From assembly GCA_020216655.1 (NCBI GenBank), contig JAIWNU010000015.1:1-10000 (forward strand): a stretch of DNA of 10,000 nucleotides, in the 5' to 3' direction. This document shows, piece after piece, positions 6,470 to 10,000 of this stretch (position 1 is its first letter; every line of letters starts with the position of its first letter). This DNA comes from Treponema sp. Lineage in GTDB: Bacteria > Spirochaetota > Spirochaetia > Treponematales > Breznakiellaceae. Below the pieces are notes generated by a model. It ran no database searches, was not told the DNA's origin, and worked only from the letters and a program-made list of their open reading frames with translations. Made by a program: the position numbers and the translations under genes.

Positions 6470-7000
6470 CTACTTCTTTTGCAAGGTTTCTATAATGTAG
6501 TCCGCAATAGCCTCCGGTCCCATATGGTCCGTGTCTATAATTATATCAGCAAAATGGTAATCGTTGTTGTCAATATTATATAAACGGAGATACCGCTCCC
6601 GATCCTGCTGGTCCCGTTCTGCGGTAAAAGAGGCTAAGGCAGCACGGTCTCCCCCTTCCCGCTTGTAAATGCGTTCAAGCCGCACCTCTGGAGATGCTTT
6701 AAGGTACACTTTAAGGTCCGCTTCCGGGAGCATCCAGATAGCCAGCCGGGACCCAAGTACACAGCCCCCATCCTGGCGTGCCAGTTCCACCTGTCTCCGG
6801 TCCACTTCCCGGTCCCACCATTCGTCATCCTTTGCCTTTTCCAGTACCGCTTCCAGGGTAAGCCCCATCTCTTGAGCCAGGGTTCGGAAGGTAAAATTGA
6901 TGAACCGCAGTCCTAGCTTTTCTGCCACGAGCCGGCTTACCGTGGTATTCCCGCAGCCGCTTTTTCCGGAAATTGCAATTTTTGGATCCCTTTTATTCAT
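6470..7000 (-). CDS. cmk: Cytidylate kinase, short (archaeal/type 2-like) form
   Basis: A 176-residue P-loop kinase expected to phosphorylate CMP/dCMP to the diphosphate with ATP. Length fits the short archaeal-type cytidylate kinases better than the roughly 225-residue bacterial Cmk. Visible are the P-loop ISGKSGCGNTTVS (10-22), RQVELA (69-74) and GSRLAIWML (83-91) in the nucleotide-monophosphate-binding part, DLKVYLKASPEVRLERI (95-111) as the typical kinase core strand and lid approach, and ADIIIDT (151-157) near the end. The Walker A Lys is replaced by Asn18. The start overlaps the yicC stop as ATGA, with AAGGA inside the end of yicC about 7 bases upstream, so coupling to yicC is likely. 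Substrate is inferred from resemblance; another small-nucleotide kinase cannot be excluded. Confidence 0.78.
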   Translation of the reverse strand: MNKRDPKIAISGKSGCGNTTVSRLVAEKLGLRFINFTFRTLAQEMGLTLEAVLEKAKDDEWWDREVDRRQVELARQDGGCVLGSRLAIWMLPEADLKVYLKASPEVRLERIYKREGGDRAALASFTAERDQQDRERYLRLYNIDNNDYHFADIIIDTDHMGPEAIADYIIETLQKK

Positions 7001-7863
7001 TCTATATTCCTTAGTTGTTCCCGTACATTTTCCAGGGCGTCCTTCATGGTAACCACCGCCCGGCTCACCTCCAGAATCGGGCTCTTGGACCCAATCGTGT
7101 TCACCTCACGGTTAATCTCCTGGCAGAGGAAGTCCAGTTTTTTTCCCGGCGCGGGGTTCCGCTCTACCTCTGCCCTAAATTCCGCTAAATGGGCTTTAAG
7201 CCGGGCTAATTCCTCCGAAATCGTATATTTCATTAAAAGAACTGCGGTTTCTGCAAGAATCCGGTTTTCGTCGATGCTGTCTCCTAAAAGTTCCGCAAAA
7301 CGGCTGCGAAGGTTTTCTTTAATTTGCGTTTCCAAGAGGGGGGCATGCTGCTCAACCACCGCAGAAGCGGCCTCAAGTTTGGCTATATGGCTCAGGATAT
7401 CAGCCTCCGTCGCCCGTCCCTCCCGGATCCGTTCTGCTTCAAACTGGTCCAGAGCACCCTGCAACACCGGTTCAATAAGCTGCCAATAACGTTCTGGATC
7501 TCGGATTTTATCAATCTGGAGTACCCCCTCCATGCCGAGTATCGTATGGAGTTTTGGTTTTTCGTCCAGGGCAAGGGATTGGGCCAATTCCAGCATGGCC
7601 GCATAATAGGCCTGGGCAGCACTTTTATCGATAGATACCGATACGTCAGTGGCCAGTTCTTTAAGGCGCAGGGATAGCTCTATCTTGCCCCGTTCGCAGT
7701 GGGATGCAACAGCCTCCCGGATACGATTTTCCAGCATACCAAGAAAGGGGGGCAGATTGATGAACATTTCCAGAAACCGGTTATTGTACCCCTTTATTTC
7801 TACCGAAAGGGAAACCGTTTCATTTCTCAATTCCTTATACGCATAGCCGGTCATGCTCTTCAT
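6997..7863 (-). CDS. yicC: YicC family endoribonuclease
   Basis: A 288-residue cytoplasmic protein with the full set of YicC family motifs: start MKSMTGYAYK, SVEIKGYNNRFLE (20-32), RGKIELSLRL (58-67), EAERIREGR (142-150), EELARLKAHLAEF (217-229) and the highly conserved C-terminus KKLDFLCQEINREVNTIGSK (241-260) ending REQLRNIE. Length is normal for the family (about 290). YicC proteins in E. coli and Bacillus have been described as RNA endonucleases; the physiological target here is not visible. The ATG at 7863 is chosen because it gives the family N-terminus and has GAGGAG 7 bases upstream. The first 29 bases lie inside murC in another frame, and its stop overlaps the cmk start. Confidence 0.95.
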   Translation of the reverse strand: MKSMTGYAYKELRNETVSLSVEIKGYNNRFLEMFINLPPFLGMLENRIREAVASHCERGKIELSLRLKELATDVSVSIDKSAAQAYYAAMLELAQSLALDEKPKLHTILGMEGVLQIDKIRDPERYWQLIEPVLQGALDQFEAERIREGRATEADILSHIAKLEAASAVVEQHAPLLETQIKENLRSRFAELLGDSIDENRILAETAVLLMKYTISEELARLKAHLAEFRAEVERNPAPGKKLDFLCQEINREVNTIGSKSPILEVSRAVVTMKDALENVREQLRNIE

Positions 7864-9304
7864 GATGCAACTCCTCGTAGAGGGCTTGGGCTAACTTCCA
7901 ATTATCTCCGGCCCCCATGGTAATAAAAAGATCGCCCGGCCTCAGTTCCTGTTTCAGAAAGGGCAGCGCATCCATCACTTCATCAAAATAGTACACCTGG
8001 TCCCGCAGGGCCTGGGTTTTTTCAAAAAGGGTTCTGCCAGTAACACCACCAGTATATTGTTCCCGGGCGGACCCATAAATTTTGTGCAGAATTACCACAT
8101 CTGCAGCTTTAAGAGAAGCGGCAAATTCATCGAGCAGGGCTGCGGTCCGGGTGTAGGTGTGGGACATAAAACTTACCACAATCCGACGCCGGGGATAAAA
8201 GGCCCGGAGGCCCTCCAGGGTTGTCTGAATAGCCGTCGGATGGTGGCCGTAGTCGTCCATGATGAGAATTCCCTTGGCTTCTCCAATGATTTCAGAGCGG
8301 CGTTTGCTGCCCTTAAAAGACCCAAGAGCGGCAGCAAGGGCCTCGAGGGTTTCATCTTTTACCGCATCGCTGGCTGTATATGTTTTATAAAGGGAAAGAC
8401 TCAGGGCCAAGGCAGCGGTGGCATTCAGCACCGTATGCTTTCCGGGAACAGGGAGCCTGAACGTCATGGGAAAGCCCTGCAAGGTAAAGAGGGTACATTC
8501 ATCACCATTCTCCATACTGCTTATTCGGTAATCCCCCTCTGCATTAAATCCATAGGGAACAAGGCTTATGTCCTTCCGTTCAGCGCGAAGCAGGCGTGCC
8601 ACTTCGCTGGCACCCTCATCATCGGCACAATAAATAAGCTCTCCCCCCTGAGGAAGGAGCCGTCCATATTCAACAAAGGCATCCCGTATGGACTCATAGG
8701 TCGGATAATAATCCTGATGGTCACTTTCCACACTGGTCAGCACAATACGCCGGGGATGAAAAGAAAGAAAATGGCGCCTGTATTCGCAGGTTTCGGCTAC
8801 AAAAAAACGGTCTCCCAAAACGAGGGTAGATTTCCCTTCAAAGTTGCCTACTGCGCTTCCTGCTAATATCTGAGCCGGCAGTGCAAGGCCCCTGAGGAGG
8901 GTCCCGGTGAGGGCGGTTGTGGTGGTCTTGCCATGAACTCCCGCAATGCCGGATGAATCAAAACGGCGGGAATAGGCTCCGAGAGCATCGGTATACTTGA
9001 GAACCGGCAGAGACCGGGCCACAGCGGCCTTAAGTTCTTCGTTGGTATCCGGGCTATAGGCCGCAGAATATATGACCATATCTACGTCGGGGGGGACATT
9101 GAGGGCAGAAAAGGTCTCGCTGTAGGGTATTCCTAAACGTTTAAGGATTTCATCGGTATAAAATTGCTCAGGTCGGTCGGAACCAGTGACTTGAACACCT
9201 GAATGCAGGAAAAGTTCCGCCAGTGCGCACATGCCGGTACCCTTTATACCGACAAAATGAACCTTGACGCTCTTAAGGTTTTCGGGAAGATCAAAGAATT
9301 CCAT
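7835..9304 (-). CDS. murC: UDP-N-acetylmuramate--L-alanine ligase
   Basis: A 489-residue Mur ligase that adds L-alanine to UDP-N-acetylmuramate with ATP, the first peptide step of peptidoglycan precursor synthesis in the cytoplasm. Domain order is as expected: N-terminal UDP-sugar domain (HFVGIKGTGM, 16-25; VTGSD, 39-43), central ATPase domain with P-loop AGVHGKTTTT (121-130) and SDHQDYYP (194-201), and C-terminal domain with MDDYGHHPTAI (349-359), SHTYTRT (381-387) and TMGAGDNW (462-469). Length is typical. Two places are unusual: GIKGTGM instead of the common GIGGIGM, and ETCEYRRHFL (171-180) where most MurC have a DES-type motif. The related recycling ligase Mpl is the main alternative, but the Mpl motifs I know do not fit better. 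A modest AGGA lies 7 bases before the ATG. It is the first gene of the minus-strand operon and diverges from folC. Confidence 0.88.
   Translation of the reverse strand: MEFFDLPENLKSVKVHFVGIKGTGMCALAELFLHSGVQVTGSDRPEQFYTDEILKRLGIPYSETFSALNVPPDVDMVIYSAAYSPDTNEELKAAVARSLPVLKYTDALGAYSRRFDSSGIAGVHGKTTTTALTGTLLRGLALPAQILAGSAVGNFEGKSTLVLGDRFFVAETCEYRRHFLSFHPRRIVLTSVESDHQDYYPTYESIRDAFVEYGRLLPQGGELIYCADDEGASEVARLLRAERKDISLVPYGFNAEGDYRISSMENGDECTLFTLQGFPMTFRLPVPGKHTVLNATAALALSLSLYKTYTASDAVKDETLEALAAALGSFKGSKRRSEIIGEAKGILIMDDYGHHPTAIQTTLEGLRAFYPRRRIVVSFMSHTYTRTAALLDEFAASLKAADVVILHKIYGSAREQYTGGVTGRTLFEKTQALRDQVYYFDEVMDALPFLKQELRPGDLFITMGAGDNWKLAQALYEELHHEEHDRLCV
7871..7876 (-). promoter_or_regulatory. 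Ribosome binding site of yicC inside murC
   Basis: GAGGAG on the minus strand stands 7 bases before the yicC ATG (7863) and within the last codons of murC. It supports translation of yicC by ribosomes ending murC and decides between Met1 and Met4 as start. Confidence 0.75.
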
Positions 9305-9407
9305 AGACGCATCCTATCCTAATGGAATGCTTTTTTCAACGTAAGCCGGAATGATTCCACACGATTTCTACTTCCCAAATTCACAATAGGCTGATACAAA
9401 TAAACCT
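9305..9407. promoter_or_regulatory. Divergent promoter region between murC and folC
   Basis: These 103 bases must start both murC (minus) and folC (plus) if each has its own promoter. A minus-strand candidate is TTGAAA (9334-9339) with TAGGAT (9311-9316), 17 bases apart. It ends only six bases before the murC ATG, which would make the transcript nearly leaderless. GGAAT-G-ATTCC (9348-9358) is a small perfect palindrome that could be an operator. No good sigma-70 pair was found for folC. Confidence 0.4.
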
Positions 9408-10000
9408 ATGAATACCTTCTCCAGCTCCCAAGAGGTCTTTTCGTGGCTCTCCGGTTTTATCAACTTTGAACGGGGCCTTTCAGCTAAAGCCTTTAGACTT
9501 GACAGGATGCATATCCTTGCCGAACTTGCGGGTCACCCGGAACTCAGCGCCCCGGTTATTCATATTGCAGGATCCAAAGGCAAGGGGTCGGTGACTACCA
9601 TGATCGCATCCATGCTCCATGAAGCGGGATTTAAAACAGGCCGTTATGTGTCTCCCCACGTTACCGAATATCGTGAACGGGTATCCCTGGCGGATCGTTT
9701 TTTTGATGAATCGGTATATGCAGAAGCAGGCAACGAATTGAAAGAGCTGGTAAACAGAGCGGTTTCGCAGTATCCAGCACTCTTTAGTCCCGATGCACCG
9801 GAAGGAGAGAGCCCTACCTATTTTGAACTCCTGACCCTTTATTTTTTTCTCTGCTGCCGGTCCGCCTGCTGCGATGTCATGGTGGTCGAGACCGGTATGG
9901 GAGGCCGCCTGGATGCGACCAATATTGTTGACCCTATACTCTCAATCATTACCCCCATTGAACTGGAACACACCCAATATCTTGGGAATACCATCGAGGC
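9408..10000 (+). CDS. folC: Folylpolyglutamate/dihydrofolate synthase, 5' part
   Basis: The first 197 codons of a FolC-type Mur-ligase-fold enzyme, open to the window edge. FolC adds glutamate to folates, and in many bacteria also makes dihydrofolate from dihydropteroate. Visible are the glycine-rich P-loop HIAGSKGKGSVTTM, then RYVSPHVTEYRERV, the YFELLTLYFFL helix, VVETGMGGRLDATNIV (the family signature) and SIITPIELEHTQYLGNTIE. The usual DH of the last motif is EH here. The ATG at 9408 is the first possible start after an in-frame stop at 9387-9389, although no clear Shine-Dalgarno precedes it. It diverges from murC. About half of the protein (the C-terminal Glu-binding domain) lies beyond the window, so mono- or bifunctionality cannot be judged. 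Confidence 0.9.
   Translation, partial: MNTFSSSQEVFSWLSGFINFERGLSAKAFRLDRMHILAELAGHPELSAPVIHIAGSKGKGSVTTMIASMLHEAGFKTGRYVSPHVTEYRERVSLADRFFDESVYAEAGNELKELVNRAVSQYPALFSPDAPEGESPTYFELLTLYFFLCCRSACCDVMVVETGMGGRLDATNIVDPILSIITPIELEHTQYLGNTIE

Noticed and set aside
8057..8866. 269-codon plus-strand open frame opposite murC
   Set aside because: murC motifs on the minus strand cover it fully; the plus-strand product shows no family features.
7835..9304. Mpl (murein peptide ligase) instead of MurC
   Set aside because: The N-terminal loop and central motif do not match the Mpl forms I know, and the C-terminal DDYGHHP and SHTYTRT segments fit MurC; the call is kept with some reserve.

Overview
The window looks like a chromosomal segment of a spirochaete, most likely Treponema or a close relative. 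This rests on recognising the proteins, not on a search: a treponeme-type cytidylate kinase with an unusual P-loop, a 7TM sensor fused to a chemoreceptor signalling domain, a MutY relative without an iron-sulfur cluster, and a MurC with a divergent central motif. Gene density is high. Eight of the nine genes lie on the minus strand, and only folC at the right edge is on the plus strand.

Right half (about 3351-9304, minus strand): a compact probable operon in the order murC, yicC, cytidylate kinase, 7TM chemoreceptor, mutY. murC and yicC overlap by 29 bases, yicC and cmk overlap by 4 (ATGA), and the chemoreceptor and mutY are 4 bases apart. Only cmk and the chemoreceptor are separated by a modest gap (58 bases). 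It joins cell-wall precursor synthesis, RNA turnover, pyrimidine nucleotide supply and DNA repair with one sensory gene. folC diverges from murC across about 100 bases and runs off the window.

Middle (3066-3350): a very AT-rich spacer with no gene. It is upstream of a two-gene minus-strand operon: a small membrane protein with a SHOCT tail, then a NapH/YccM-like membrane polyferredoxin with a duplicated C-terminal domain. That operon ends at a clear intrinsic terminator at 1238-1275.

Left end: between that terminator and an orphan aldose-1-epimerase-like gene lies a 155-base non-coding element (1077-1231). It contains three consecutive hairpins, two with perfect 14- and 16-bp stems, and its ends are imperfect inverted repeats of each other. 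It looks like a miniature mobile or palindromic intergenic element and is the least explained structure in the window. No tRNA, rRNA, CRISPR array or transposase gene was seen.
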